NCBI GenBank assembly: GCA_963922685.1
Contig: CAWUJM010000003.1
Location: forward strand, 1 to 64,000
Direction of reading: 5' to 3'
Length of the DNA stretch: 64,000 bases
Source: JAHDBG01 sp963922685
GTDB taxonomy: Bacteria; Pseudomonadota; Gammaproteobacteria; Chromatiales; Chromatiaceae
Part shown: one piece after another, positions 33,556 through 43,311 of the stretch
Layout: the number at the start of each line of letters is the position of its first letter
Numbering within the stretch: position 1 is the stretch's first letter
Notes under the pieces: generated by a model
Database searches by the model: none
What the model saw: the letters and a program-made list of their open reading frames with translations, nothing else
Told to the model about the DNA's origin: nothing
Translations under genes and position numbers: made by a program

Positions 33556-34746
33556 TCAGCTCTGAGTCCGGTAGTGCGCCATCAGAATCTCAGCTACCTC
33601 CGGGCGTGAGAAGCTGGTCGGCAGGGGCTTCCCCTGGCTGAGCATTTCGCGCACCCGTGTACCCGAGAGCAGGACGAAGTCCTGCGGTGTATGGTCGGGG
33701 GCTTCACGCATCATGACCACCTGATTCAGCTTTCTGGAATAGGCGGTGTGGTCAGCATTAAAGATCTGAATCTGCAGGGCATCGTCCGGCACTTCTTCGT
33801 CAAAAATGGTCTGCGCATCAAACGCACCATAATAGTCACCGATACCGGCATGGTCGCGTCCGATAATAAAGTGGGTGGCTCCCATATTCTGCCGGAAGTA
33901 GGCATGTAACACGGCTTCACGTGGTCCGGCGTACAGCATATCAAAGCCATAACCGGCAATCATCACGCTGTCTGGTGCAAAATAATGGGCAACCATGGTG
34001 CGGATGGCTGTATCACGGACTGCGGCCGGAATATCCCCTGACTTGAGTCTGCCCAGCAGCATATGGATGATCAGGCCATCACAGCCGAGTCGTTCCATCG
34101 CGATCTTACATAACGCTTCATGCGCCCGATGCATCGGATTGCGGGTCTGAAAAGCGACAATCTTCTGCCAGCCTGTAGCAGTGATGGCCTCACGAATCTG
34201 GCCTGCGGTGCGGAAGGTGTCAGGAAAGTCTTCGGTAAAGTATGAAAAATTCAGCACCTGTAGCGGGCCGGATAGCAGTATGTTGCCCTCTTGGTTAAAA
34301 GTGGCAACCCCGGGATGCTGCGGATTCTGTGTGCGATACACACACTGTGTGATGCGGGCTTTATCTGCTGCGTTCAGGGTTTCTATAGCATCCAGAGTCA
34401 GAATAGCGAGTACCGGATTACCGGCACGATTCGGATCACGCAGCGCAATACGCTGACCGGGTTGCAGTGCCGCACTGATCTGATCTGTCAGGCACAGCAC
34501 CGGTAGCGGAAAGAAGATGCCATTCGTCAGTCGCATCTGTTGTGCGCTGCTCAGCGCATCGGCCAGATTCATGAAGCCGGGTAACGGGCTGAAATAGCCA
34601 GCTCCCAGCATTACCGCATTGGCTGCAGACTGCGAACTGATGATCAGGCCGGGCAGTTGTTCAGCTTCGGTCAGGTATGCCTCCCGTTCTGCGGGATCGG
34701 TAACGAAGCAGTCCTGTAATCGCGCAGAACCAACCGGTGGTATCAT
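33556..34746 (-). CDS. sat: ATP sulfurylase Sat
   Basis: A homo-oligomeric sulfate adenylyltransferase. The N-terminal PUA-like domain is followed by the catalytic domain with QTRNPMHRAHE and GRDHAG. This form works in either direction and is common in sulfur-oxidising and sulfate-reducing lineages; it differs from CysDN. The open frame starts at 34863, but MIPPVGSARLQD at 34746 has AGGAAA 7 bases upstream, and its ATG overlaps the gmhA stop (ATGA). About 396 aa. No aprAB or cysC is adjacent. Confidence 0.92.
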   Translation of the reverse strand: MIPPVGSARLQDCFVTDPAEREAYLTEAEQLPGLIISSQSAANAVMLGAGYFSPLPGFMNLADALSSAQQMRLTNGIFFPLPVLCLTDQISAALQPGQRIALRDPNRAGNPVLAILTLDAIETLNAADKARITQCVYRTQNPQHPGVATFNQEGNILLSGPLQVLNFSYFTEDFPDTFRTAGQIREAITATGWQKIVAFQTRNPMHRAHEALCKIAMERLGCDGLIIHMLLGRLKSGDIPAAVRDTAIRTMVAHYFAPDSVMIAGYGFDMLYAGPREAVLHAYFRQNMGATHFIIGRDHAGIGDYYGAFDAQTIFDEEVPDDALQIQIFNADHTAYSRKLNQVVMMREAPDHTPQDFVLLSGTRVREMLSQGKPLPTSFSRPEVAEILMAHYRTQS

Positions 34747-35339
34747 AAAGTGTTTCCTGTTTGCGGGTAGAGGGTGTCTTCCACTGTAGCGCACAAGATG
34801 TGGCCGAGCAGAATGTGGCTTTCCTGAATGCGGGGCGTATCCTGACTCGGGACACACAGGCACAGGTCACACAGGCCGTGCATCCGGCCACCGGTTTTTC
34901 CGGTCAGGCCAAGACAATACAGATTCTGACTGCGCGCCTGATGCAGCGCCTGAAGCATATTGGCAGAGTTGCCGGATGTTGAAATCGCAATGAATATATC
35001 ACCAGGTCGGGCGAGTGCTTCAATCTGGCGGGCAAAGATACGATCATACGTATAATCGTTACTGATCGCAGTGAGCGTTGAGGTGTCCGTGGTCAGGGCG
35101 ATCGCAGCAAGACCGGGCCGGTCAATATAAAACCGGCTGACCAGCTCTGCCGCAATGTGTTGTGCATCTGCTGCTGAACCGCCGTTACCCGCAATCAATA
35201 CTTTATGTCCGGCACGATAACCGGCAATCATCTGGTCGCCGGCCTGTTCGAGCTGGTTCAGTATCCGGGTATCGTGCAGCAAGGCTTGTTTGACTGCAAT
35301 ACTGTCAGCGATCTGATCCGTGATCGTTTGTTTCAGCAT
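34743..35339 (-). CDS. gmhA: Sedoheptulose-7-phosphate isomerase GmhA / DiaA-like SIS protein
   Basis: A SIS-domain protein: AGNGGSAADAQHIAAELVSRF, an ALTTDTSTLTAISNDY segment and STSGNSANML match GmhA, which makes heptose 7-phosphate for LPS core. DiaA, the DnaA-binding paralogue, has a very similar sequence, so the name is not fully certain. Length 198 aa. Coupled to sat by ATGA, an unusual partner. Confidence 0.85.
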   Translation of the reverse strand: MLKQTITDQIADSIAVKQALLHDTRILNQLEQAGDQMIAGYRAGHKVLIAGNGGSAADAQHIAAELVSRFYIDRPGLAAIALTTDTSTLTAISNDYTYDRIFARQIEALARPGDIFIAISTSGNSANMLQALHQARSQNLYCLGLTGKTGGRMHGLCDLCLCVPSQDTPRIQESHILLGHILCATVEDTLYPQTGNTL

Positions 35340-35583
35340 GATGTTTCAGGGGTAAGAACGGTAGGATAAAGATCTTACAACAGATGTAAAAACGGATCGG
35401 CACAATATGTCAGAATCTGCTGAGTGCTCAGATCGGGAGACAAACTGAAGGGCATACCCGGGTTGTGGTCGGTTGGAGATTGCAGAAGGGCAGGGGCAGG
35501 CAGGATGAGTGTCCCGCACCGGATGGTGCGGGAGCGGGTTGATGGATAACGGCGTCAGCCGATGTCCTTAGCAGAGTGGGCTA
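35340..35583. other. Intergenic region with strong hairpin
   Basis: No gene is visible. A perfect hairpin CCCGCACC/GGTGCGGG (35513-35520 and 35525-35532) lies downstream of the DUF3604 gene. It has no T run, so it may end transcription only weakly or protect a 3' end. Confidence 0.4.
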
Positions 35584-37491
35584 TTATTGTGCTGGCTTAA
35601 TCCAGATCGGCGAAGACCAGGCGCGTTCCTGAATGGTCGCCGGTACACCTTCAGGCGGCGCGGTACCCAGATCATGGGCATCATAGGTCGACCAGCGCGG
35701 TGTATGCGCTTCCAGCACCCGGGCATAATAAAATGCCGCCTGACTGGCATCATAATCCGGGTCGGTCCAGGTCGTGCTCAGTTCAGGTTCTCCGACGTTT
35801 TTACCATCCACAACCTTCGCATAGCTGGCTGCGGCAATATCCACGCTATTCGTGATCGGTGGCAGCCGGTTACGATAATTCGGATCAGGTTGCCGGTTCT
35901 CCGGATCAGACCAGACGACATCGTATACCTTCTCCTGCGTGTTACCTGCATTGTCTAACCAGCCCTTCACGATCTGAATCCGGTCCAGATAAGCTGAATC
36001 AGGATCGCTTATTGCCATCACCATAAACTTCGGTCCTGTGGTTGTGGCTGCGCTATCACTGGCATCCAGTTCACCACCCATAGGTACACCGTTGTTGTAG
36101 CCAGTCTGGATATCCACAGTATCGCCGAAATTCCAGCCACCGAAGAAGCGCACCTGAATACGGGTGCCGCTGGTAGCGAAGGTTTCGCGATCATGAATGG
36201 ACTGCCAAAGGTCGTCCCGTGTGTTGCTTTCTGCCCAGACACCGGTAATGGCCCCCGGATTGGTGTAGATCGTTTTCGCCCAGCCAGGGACCTCACCTGT
36301 GGCGCGTTGCGCCGGGCTGGCATCTTCCGGTCCGTGTGCTCCCTTCCAGTCGTATTCCTCCACGTCTGAGGTCAGGCCGTTATGATTATCGGTACCACCA
36401 ACAAAGCCTAGCTGGTAAGGATTAACGCCACCGAACTGTTGAGCCTTCTGCAAGCCATCCTTCAGGCCTTCACGTACCCAGTTCGAGCGGTGATGCAGGC
36501 GCGAATTATTGATGACGTCAAACGTCTCAAAATCGGCAAATTCATCCAGTGGGCTGAAGATGCGCGAGACCTCAGAGTTCTGTTTGGCCTGCATCATTTC
36601 AATGGCACGTTCAAATTTTGCTCTGGCGTTCACCCAGTCCTGATCAATCGGGTCACCATCCAGTTTGGTCACCGGGAACATCAGGCCTTTGCTGTAATTG
36701 CTGTTGTGCGGAATCGCCAGTACCGGAGAATTCAGTCCGGTCTCTGATGAATAGATTTCCAACTGAGCCCACAGATCTTCCGGTTTGTTGCTGTCCAGTG
36801 CACTGAAGGGCACATTGGGTAGCTGATCGCCTTGCGCGCTTCTGAAGATCACGTTGCGGTGCAGGTTGGCACTGTTCGGCGCAGAAGACCATTCATAGGC
36901 ATGTAGTGTGGTGAACACGCCAGGCTCATTATGGGCTTCAGTCACATCCACGATCTTCTGCCAGGTATTGTTGCGCCCGGCGCAGCCCGCTTCCTGTCCC
37001 AATTTAGACGGGACACCTGCGCGGGTAGAACGTTGTACGAGTTCCACAAAGACCAGTTCGGAAACGAATTCTGAATTGGTCGGATTGCGGATCAGTACTG
37101 ACATGGGCTTATCATAAAGACCACTGTCCGGGTCAGTGGAGGCATAGGACTCGCCGAAAAATTCCGCATGGTCTGTAATGGCGGCGAAATCCAGTGGTTT
37201 ATGCAGGCGCGCCATACCACCGGGTACTGCAACCGCTTCACCCTTCGCGAAGCGATACGCCATATCTGGTGTGATCTTATTACTGCCCATACCCATATAG
37301 GCATCCAGCGAATACATGATATGCATATGCTGCTCACCAAAATACGCTTTTTTCAGCGGGTCAGAGGCGACGCTGGCTGGTTTGGTGGCATTGTCAATGG
37401 TTATGGTTGGCGTGATTGCACACGGATCAGCCATTGCGCCGACACTCAGCAGAGCCGTCCCTGCTAACAGAGGGCCTGAGAGATATTTCAT
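35584..37491 (-). CDS. Secreted DUF3604 protein
   Basis: A signal peptide (MKYLSGPLLAGTALLSVGAMA, cleaved about residue 21) precedes a DUF3604 domain with PHP-like metal-binding features: YFGEQHMHIMYSLDAY near residue 50, AAITDHAEFFGE (about 104-115), and GGTDNHNGL in the middle. It is probably a periplasmic metal-dependent hydrolase. Proteins of this type are common in marine gammaproteobacteria, and the substrate is unknown. Length 635 aa is typical. It is monocistronic and divergent from ligA. Confidence 0.82.
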   Translation of the reverse strand: MKYLSGPLLAGTALLSVGAMADPCAITPTITIDNATKPASVASDPLKKAYFGEQHMHIMYSLDAYMGMGSNKITPDMAYRFAKGEAVAVPGGMARLHKPLDFAAITDHAEFFGESYASTDPDSGLYDKPMSVLIRNPTNSEFVSELVFVELVQRSTRAGVPSKLGQEAGCAGRNNTWQKIVDVTEAHNEPGVFTTLHAYEWSSAPNSANLHRNVIFRSAQGDQLPNVPFSALDSNKPEDLWAQLEIYSSETGLNSPVLAIPHNSNYSKGLMFPVTKLDGDPIDQDWVNARAKFERAIEMMQAKQNSEVSRIFSPLDEFADFETFDVINNSRLHHRSNWVREGLKDGLQKAQQFGGVNPYQLGFVGGTDNHNGLTSDVEEYDWKGAHGPEDASPAQRATGEVPGWAKTIYTNPGAITGVWAESNTRDDLWQSIHDRETFATSGTRIQVRFFGGWNFGDTVDIQTGYNNGVPMGGELDASDSAATTTGPKFMVMAISDPDSAYLDRIQIVKGWLDNAGNTQEKVYDVVWSDPENRQPDPNYRNRLPPITNSVDIAAASYAKVVDGKNVGEPELSTTWTDPDYDASQAAFYYARVLEAHTPRWSTYDAHDLGTAPPEGVPATIQERAWSSPIWIKPAQ

Positions 37492-37582
37492 AGAATATAA
37501 TCCTAATATAGATTAATTTTTTAGGTTCGGGCTTAATGCATATCAATATTCCACTGCATTATTCGGACTCGGACCATAGCAA

Positions 37583-39826
37583 ATGAAATTATTATTGTCC
37601 AACAGAATGCAACATGAAGTAACAGAGCGCATAGCAGATCTGCGTACACAGATTGAACAACATCACTACCGGTATTATGTGCTGGATGACCCGCTTATCC
37701 CGGATCATGCGTATGATCAGCTGTTCCAGGCATTGCTCACATTAGAGGCACAATATCCTGATCTGGTTACCGCTGATTCGCCGACGCAGCGTGTTGGTGC
37801 GCAGCCACTGGCCGCCTTTGATCAGGTCGTGCACAAGGTGCCGATGCTGTCACTGGAAAATGTGTTTGATGCTGCTGGCTTTGTCGCATTTGATCAGCGG
37901 GTGCGCGAGCGGCTGGGTGTGTCTGAGCCGGTAGGTTATGTAGCAGAGCCAAAGCTGGACGGGCTAGCGGTCAGTCTGCGTTATGAGCAGGGTCGTCTGG
38001 TGCAGGCAGCTACCCGGGGTGATGGCCGCCGGGGTGAGGATGTCACCCTGAATGTGCGTACTATTCCCTCAGTACCGCTGCGTCTGCTGGGCAGCGGCTG
38101 GCCGGAGCAGCTGGAGGTGCGGGGTGAGGTGTTTATGCCACGGGCCGGTTTCGAACAACTGAATACGCGTCAGCGGACACTGGGCGATAAGACCTTTGCG
38201 AATCCACGCAATGCAGCAGCTGGCAGTCTGCGCCAGCTGGATCCCGGCATTGCGGCACAACGTCCGCTGGACTGGTTATGTTACGGGTTTGTCACCGACA
38301 CCCGGTTGGCAGAGACGTATTCTGCAGCACTGCAGTTGTTGCAGTCCTGGGGGTTGCCGGTTTCGCCCTGGTTGCGCCAGCTGTCGGAGGTTGCGGCATG
38401 TCATGTGTATGTCAGGTGGATACAGGTACAGCGCGATCAGCTGGCGTACGATATTGATGGTGTTGTGTTTAAGGTGGACCGGCTGGCTGATCAGCAGCGG
38501 CTGGGGTTTGTTGCGCGTGCACCGCGCTGGGCCATTGCGCATAAGTTCCCGGCACAGGAAGAAATCACTCAGGTGGAGGCGGTTACCTTTCAGGTCGGAC
38601 GTACCGGTGCGCTGACTCCGGTCGCGCAGCTCAGGCCGGTTGCAGTCGCGGGTGTGCAGGTGGGTCATGCCACCCTGCATAACATGGATGAGATCCTGCG
38701 TAAGGATGTGCGGGTCGGGGATACGGTGGTAGTGCGCCGGGCGGGTGATGTGATTCCTGAGGTGGTGCGGGTATTGCCACAACGGCGCACTGCGGATGCG
38801 ATACCGGTGGTGTTGCCGGTAGCCTGTCCGGTGTGTGGTGCGGCTGTGTTGCGTCTGCCGGATGAGGCTGTGGCACGGTGCAGTGGTGGCCTGTCCTGTG
38901 CGGCACAGCGTAAGCAGGCGATCCGGCATTTTGCTGCACGTAAGGCACTGGATATTCGTGGCCTGGGGGATAAACTGATTGATCAGCTGGTGGCGCAGGG
39001 ACTGGTGCGCGATCCGGCAGATCTGTTCAGCTTATCCCCGGAGGTGCTAGCCGGGCTGGAGCGGATGGGTGAAAAGTCAGCGGCCAATCTGCTGGCAAGT
39101 CTGACGCAGGCGAAACAGACCACCCTCGGGCGTTTTCTGTTCGCACTGGGTATTCCGGGGATTGGTGAGACAATGGCGCAACAACTGGCAGATCAGTTTG
39201 GCACACTTGAGGCGATACAACAGTTGCGCCTGTCCGATCTGATTCCGCTGAAGTTAAGCCAGGCGGGTAAACTGTATCAGGTATGGATCGCTGCAGCCTT
39301 ACCACCGGCACAGCCGGTAGCGGATCTGATGCCGCCGACCGAACTGGGCTGGTGTCTGCCGGTACACGTCCGTTTGCTGGCAGAGCGGTTCTGTACGGTT
39401 GCTGATCTGCTGGCAGTATCGCCTGCTGAATGGGCGAATGAGCCGACCTGCCGGATTGCCGGGATGGGCAATAATCTGGCTGAAAAGCTGGTCACCTTTT
39501 TTCAGCAGACGCATAATCAGACGGTCATCGTACGGTTGCGTCAGGCCGGACTGGTCTGGTCTGCGCCGGTCCGGGCGGTGCAGGGACATCCTGTGTCGGG
39601 TTGTACCTTTGTGCTGACCGGTACCTTAACGCAGCCACGTCAGGTGTATCGGGAACGTCTGCAGGCGTATGGCGCGAAGGTCGCTTCCGCTGTGTCTGCA
39701 CAGACTGATTATGTTGTTGCCGGTGAGGCGGCTGGGAGCAAGCTGATGAAGGCACGTCAGTTAGCGGTGCCGGTTCTGGACGAGGCGGCTTTGCTGCGGC
39801 TGCTGGATGCATCTGAAGCGTCCTGA
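37583..39826 (+). CDS. ligA: NAD+-dependent DNA ligase LigA
   Basis: Seals nicks in replication and repair using NAD+. The Ia domain is at the N-terminus (HHYRYYVLDDPLIPDHAYD), the adenylated Lys124 is in AEPKLDGLAV, the OB fold follows, the zinc finger is CPVCGAAVLRLPDEAVARC and onward, then helix-hairpin-helix repeats and a C-terminal BRCT domain (GCTFVLTGTLTQPRQVYRER). The 747-aa length is slightly above E. coli (671) because of the finger and HhH region. ATG 37583 is used; ATG 37607 is also in frame. Confidence 0.96.
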   Translation: MKLLLSNRMQHEVTERIADLRTQIEQHHYRYYVLDDPLIPDHAYDQLFQALLTLEAQYPDLVTADSPTQRVGAQPLAAFDQVVHKVPMLSLENVFDAAGFVAFDQRVRERLGVSEPVGYVAEPKLDGLAVSLRYEQGRLVQAATRGDGRRGEDVTLNVRTIPSVPLRLLGSGWPEQLEVRGEVFMPRAGFEQLNTRQRTLGDKTFANPRNAAAGSLRQLDPGIAAQRPLDWLCYGFVTDTRLAETYSAALQLLQSWGLPVSPWLRQLSEVAACHVYVRWIQVQRDQLAYDIDGVVFKVDRLADQQRLGFVARAPRWAIAHKFPAQEEITQVEAVTFQVGRTGALTPVAQLRPVAVAGVQVGHATLHNMDEILRKDVRVGDTVVVRRAGDVIPEVVRVLPQRRTADAIPVVLPVACPVCGAAVLRLPDEAVARCSGGLSCAAQRKQAIRHFAARKALDIRGLGDKLIDQLVAQGLVRDPADLFSLSPEVLAGLERMGEKSAANLLASLTQAKQTTLGRFLFALGIPGIGETMAQQLADQFGTLEAIQQLRLSDLIPLKLSQAGKLYQVWIAAALPPAQPVADLMPPTELGWCLPVHVRLLAERFCTVADLLAVSPAEWANEPTCRIAGMGNNLAEKLVTFFQQTHNQTVIVRLRQAGLVWSAPVRAVQGHPVSGCTFVLTGTLTQPRQVYRERLQAYGAKVASAVSAQTDYVVAGEAAGSKLMKARQLAVPVLDEAALLRLLDASEAS

Positions 39827-40218
39827 TTCAGTCGCAGTATTATCCAACTGGAGTTACGCCCTACACATAACGTCATTCTGCGCGGCAGCATCGCTGCCAT
39901 CGCAGAATCTTCCTGATTTACCCGCCAGATCTACGCAAATCCGGCGCCGCTGGCGATGGATTCCGCGACTTCGCTACGCTTCGCGCGGAATGACCTGTGG
40001 GGCCATTCAGACGGCAGAATGAGTAGCGGTAGGCAGGAACAAATTAAATGAGTGCGGTAGCACAAACTAAATGAGTGCGGGGCTTGATGGTACTTTGTGG
40101 TGGTACTTGGGACTGAAAGCCGAGAAAGGCTGCCGCAGATGAGATGTCGGAGAGGCAGAGACTCCAGGCAACCTGAAGTCGATTTCCAAAGGTTAGATGC
40201 TGGGAGTGCCTAAAGGCA
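39827..40218. other. Chromosome/prophage junction region
   Basis: 39868-40003 is a REP-like composite whose ends are GTCATTC and GAATGAC. At about 40038-40080 the unit CAAATTAAATGAGTGCGG is repeated in tandem with one change. 40100-40217 is GC-balanced DNA with several hairpins, including AGTGCC/GGCACT near 40207-40220. No gene is visible. The phage genes start just right of it, so this may hold the left end or attachment site. No direct-repeat partner can be found in the window. Confidence 0.45.
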
Positions 40219-40500
40219 CTAGAATGCCTCCGGAAGCCGCTTTATGCTCATAATCACCCACCCTGCTAGGCCATCGCTGACTTTGTCAGACGGCAGGATA
40301 TAGATCACTTCAACTCGGGTACTACGCCCTGTATATTCAGGCTCTGACCCTGGATGTGTCCGGAAAGTTTCACGAAGATCCAGCAGGTCGCCAACAGCGT
40401 AACCACGATCGTTGTATCGGTACTCAAATGTCTTGATGCCAGAGATTACGTCGTTGTAGTAATCAGTATCTATCTTGAGGGTATGCAGCATAGGGATCAT
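40219..40500 (-). CDS. DUF3850 (ASCH/PUA-like) phage protein
   Basis: The 93-aa sequence begins HTLKIDTDYYNDVISGIKTF and continues YRYNDRGYAVGDLLDLRE, the DUF3850 pattern of small ASCH-superfamily proteins often carried by phages and proposed to bind RNA. It is the last gene of the left minus-strand phage block. Function in this phage is unknown. Confidence 0.7.
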   Translation of the reverse strand: MIPMLHTLKIDTDYYNDVISGIKTFEYRYNDRGYAVGDLLDLRETFRTHPGSEPEYTGRSTRVEVIYILPSDKVSDGLAGWVIMSIKRLPEAF

Positions 40501-40506
40501 AGCAGG

Positions 40507-40923
40507 TCAACGTTTGAGGAAGCTTCCGACACCTTTGATGCTGACAGCGGCAAGTACCACGATAAACATCAATTCACCCAGATTGACGTCCAGATCCCTG
40601 AGTTGCTGAATGCCAAGGTTGACGGAATCCAGGTACCGCATGTCACCCGTGAAGCCACTGATGATGGCTGACAGGAACAGCAAAACGAAGGGCGAGGTGA
40701 TGATTATGGTGACGTACTCATCCTTCCAGGTGTTGTTCTCGTTGGACTTTGATAAGGCCTCCCATTCGTCATCATTCAGCTCTAACTGATAAGCTGAATC
40801 CTGCTTAGCCAGTGCGATCTTTGCTTTGGCTGATTCTGCCGCTTGTTTACGCTTCTCGCGGGTCTGATAAGCATCGGATATGGGACTTACCAGGGTGCCC
40901 AGAAAACTGCTCAATATGCCCAT
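40507..40923 (-). CDS. Holin of the 3-TM/GTA type
   Basis: A 138-aa protein with an N-terminal amphipathic part, a charged coiled stretch, then ELNDDEWEALSK and WKDEYVTIIITSPFVLLFLS followed by further hydrophobic helices. The DEWE and WKDEYVT pattern is that of holin_3TM (GTA-type) proteins. It would form inner-membrane lesions at lysis. No endolysin is recognised beside it, though the next gene is a candidate partner. Confidence 0.7.
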   Translation of the reverse strand: MGILSSFLGTLVSPISDAYQTREKRKQAAESAKAKIALAKQDSAYQLELNDDEWEALSKSNENNTWKDEYVTIIITSPFVLLFLSAIISGFTGDMRYLDSVNLGIQQLRDLDVNLGELMFIVVLAAVSIKGVGSFLKR

Positions 40924-40926
40924 TTT

Positions 40927-41394
40927 TCAACCTTGTGACATGTGCTGTCTGTACAGCTTGCGGTAGTAAGTCAGAGACTTCGGCGTACTGCCGGTTTTTT
41001 GATCGGCACCAAATTTCTTCGGGCCATAATGATCCACGACATAAGCATAGATAGCAGCCCAACGCCAACGGGATTCGACCATCATATCCCAGAAGATATC
41101 AAGTACCTGTTGCTTGGTCAGCGGCACTGTATCGGCGTACTGACACAGAACATCATGCACCAGGCTGGCATCATATAACCAGGGTTTACCGAATTGCCAT
41201 GGGCCGTCTGGGGTGCCGATGTAGAACAGACCCAGAACGCAGTACTTATAACTACAGCCATCCCATGCATATCCACGGTATATAGTGAGTCTGCCATCAC
41301 GGATGCAGCCCCATTCTGAGCTGAATTCAATGCCTGCGAAATGTTTATGCCGGTACTTCGTATCTGAATCCAGCCGGTACTTCCAGACAGTCAT
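40927..41394 (-). CDS. DUF1353-like phage protein
   Basis: The 155-aa sequence contains YRGYAWDGCSYK, ASLVHDVLCQYADTVPLTKQ and FWDMMVE, which match the phage DUF1353 family (GxxxDGxS, HDxL). The family is found next to lysis or tail genes; its role is unknown, and a peptidase or lysis role has been suggested only by position. It starts 18 bp after the next upstream gene. Confidence 0.6.
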   Translation of the reverse strand: MTVWKYRLDSDTKYRHKHFAGIEFSSEWGCIRDGRLTIYRGYAWDGCSYKYCVLGLFYIGTPDGPWQFGKPWLYDASLVHDVLCQYADTVPLTKQQVLDIFWDMMVESRWRWAAIYAYVVDHYGPKKFGADQKTGSTPKSLTYYRKLYRQHMSQG

Positions 41395-41412
41395 GTGTAA
41401 TACCTGAGTGTT

Positions 41413-41934
41413 TTATGACTTAAGTTTTGATACGGCTTTTTTTGCCTGAGAGTCCAGTTCAGCCAGACACGTCTGGATCTGGTCGAAGGTCTGACATGCA
41501 CGAATCTGCCGCTTGGCAGACGACTCCAGCCCGTCAACCACACTGACAACAACTGCGAGTTGTTCAGCTTTGCCCGCCTGCTTTTCAACCAGTTGCTCCG
41601 GAGTCTCTCCAAGCCCTCTGGAATCCGCTTCAATCTGAAGTACCTGCATATCAGACAATGTCGCACTACCGGTACGCACACGCATAACGCGCTGGGCTTT
41701 ATCAGCCCAGCCAGCCAGCTGGTATGGGTCGGCCTGGCCAACTAGAGAAACCCTGGTCTGACTGGCATAATCAACAATCTGCGCCAGAGCCCATGATCTC
41801 AAATCTTTAATATCCATAGTGATATCAGACAACTGACAACCTTCATTCTGCGCAATGAATGCAGCTACTTCTGAATATTCATCGGGGTTGTTCAGTATTG
41901 CAAACTCATCGCCATTGACTTTTACAGAAATCAT
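41413..41934 (-). CDS. Phage protein of unknown function downstream of tail fibre
   Basis: A 173-aa, mostly helical protein with no motif I recognise. Its position right after the fibre gene suggests a tail-fibre assembly chaperone, but the sequence does not show the known chaperone signature. Its ATG overlaps, as TAATG, the stop codon of the fibre reading frame obtained after a -1 shift. Confidence 0.6.
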   Translation of the reverse strand: MISVKVNGDEFAILNNPDEYSEVAAFIAQNEGCQLSDITMDIKDLRSWALAQIVDYASQTRVSLVGQADPYQLAGWADKAQRVMRVRTGSATLSDMQVLQIEADSRGLGETPEQLVEKQAGKAEQLAVVVSVVDGLESSAKRQIRACQTFDQIQTCLAELDSQAKKAVSKLKS

Positions 41935-42679
41935 TATAAAACACTCTTGGTAGAAGCAAACCCGACCACGTCCTCATGAGAGAAATCGGGTACGACAGCG
42001 GTATTAAATGCGGCAACTGAAAAAGTTGTATAGTAAGTATTCTTAAGAAAAAATCTAAGAACCAGAAAACCATCTTTATCCAGATAGCTATCTGGGCTAT
42101 GGGATCCTTTGTTTTTTTACGAATCAGTGATTTAGTTGATGGATAACAATAACCTGAAATATGTTCATCAATAATATCAGACTGCCCATAAGCATAACCA
42201 TAAACGTGAAACAAATACATATAACTGGATTTATTGACATTAACAGGGGTTTTCAAATGAAAAAATACGTTAGAATTGGTGCCAATATTAATATTTTCAG
42301 ATTCAAAACCGCCTTCCGATGTTCCGTCTTTTGTCTGGAAAATATGACCCTGGAAAAAAACCATCTGACGCGAACCCGGTCGACTGGTATCGCCCAAAAC
42401 CGCATCTTTATAAAACTGGTCAACCTGATCTGAGACTGATTCGAGCTTTGTATCAACTTTTTCAGTACTTGCAGTCAGATGACCATCTGCCTGTTTTTTA
42501 TGATCGGCCAGTTGCTTTTCAATCTGGGTCTTCTGATCCGAAAACTGCTTGCCAGACAGGGTCTGCAGCTCATCAAAGCGGGTATTCTGCTCGGAGTTGA
42601 CCTGCTGGATGGTATTCGCCAGTTCACGGTTAGCGGCAATGCTATCGGTAAACAGTTGTTCGGGTGTGGTGGAACTCAA
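41934..42679 (-). CDS. Tail fibre-like protein needing a -1 frameshift
   Basis: The N-terminus is a coiled coil (residues about 10-90), followed by a beta-rich domain (MVFFQGHIFQTKDG, SYMYLFHVYGYAYGQSDI). In frame 0, after RKKTK, the protein becomes an implausible hydrophobic tail ending at 41906. One base back, from a run of seven A (complement of 42112-42118), the frame gives SPDSYLDKDGFLVLRFFLK and a normal polar end with TAA at 41934-41936, overlapping the next ATG. So either a frameshift mutation or slippage at A7 affects this gene. Confidence 0.65.
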
Positions 42680-43311
42680 GACTTAACTCCTAAAACGTAG
42701 CGGGCATGATCATTGATCTGACGGGTCAGTTCAGCATTAAAGGCCGCCATGACTGACAGGTGTGACAGATGGTTTTGTTGTATGGTTTGTTCAGCCTGAA
42801 CCAGGCGAGTCATGTTATCGGTCAGTGCCAGATGGAACTCACGCAGATCCTGATCAAAGAACAGGTTGATCGGCAGGTTGTTGTGAACAATGTTGATGGA
42901 GCCTTCGGGGAAGGCACCCAGGAACATATCAATGCTGATGAAGCCGTGATCCAGCAAATCGGATATAACCAGCAAAGCCTTAGTCGCAGAACCATAGATA
43001 GCGATAGTCTGCTGGTTGACGTCCAGCAGGGCAAATTCGGTCAGTGCCCAGTCGTTTTTGTCGATATCCAGCAAATCGACAGAGATTTGCCAGCGACCAC
43101 CATCAAACTCCTGCGCATTGGCGACTTCAAGCAGGCCGACCTGATCCTTCAGTTGTTCCACCGGGGTTCTGGACTGATCATCCAGTGGAATGTCCTGGTA
43201 GCCCTGTCCGACCGCGACATATTTAACGTCCAGTGCAACACCATCAGACTGGGTATTGATGGCGCGCTGCAGGCCGTTGACGGTCGGTACCAGGTGGATT
43301 ACGTTGCTCAT
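42676..43311 (-). CDS. Phage tail-collar fibre protein (P2 gpH N-domain type)
   Basis: The 211-aa protein matches the tail-collar N-terminal domain: VPTVNGLQRAI near the start, then DVKYVAVGQGYQDIPLDDQS, GRWQISVDLLDIDKNDWALTE and FALLDV. It attaches fibres to the baseplate. The fibre shaft seems split off into the next gene. Start overlaps the gpI-like stop and stop overlaps the fibre-gene start, so all three are coupled. Confidence 0.8.
   Translation of the reverse strand: MSNVIHLVPTVNGLQRAINTQSDGVALDVKYVAVGQGYQDIPLDDQSRTPVEQLKDQVGLLEVANAQEFDGGRWQISVDLLDIDKNDWALTEFALLDVNQQTIAIYGSATKALLVISDLLDHGFISIDMFLGAFPEGSINIVHNNLPINLFFDQDLREFHLALTDNMTRLVQAEQTIQQNHLSHLSVMAAFNAELTRQINDHARYVLGVKS

Noticed and set aside
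42112..42118. Classic -1 slippery heptamer in the tail fibre
   Set aside because: A AAA AAC is present but not in the zero-frame register, so only homopolymer slippage or an indel can be proposed.
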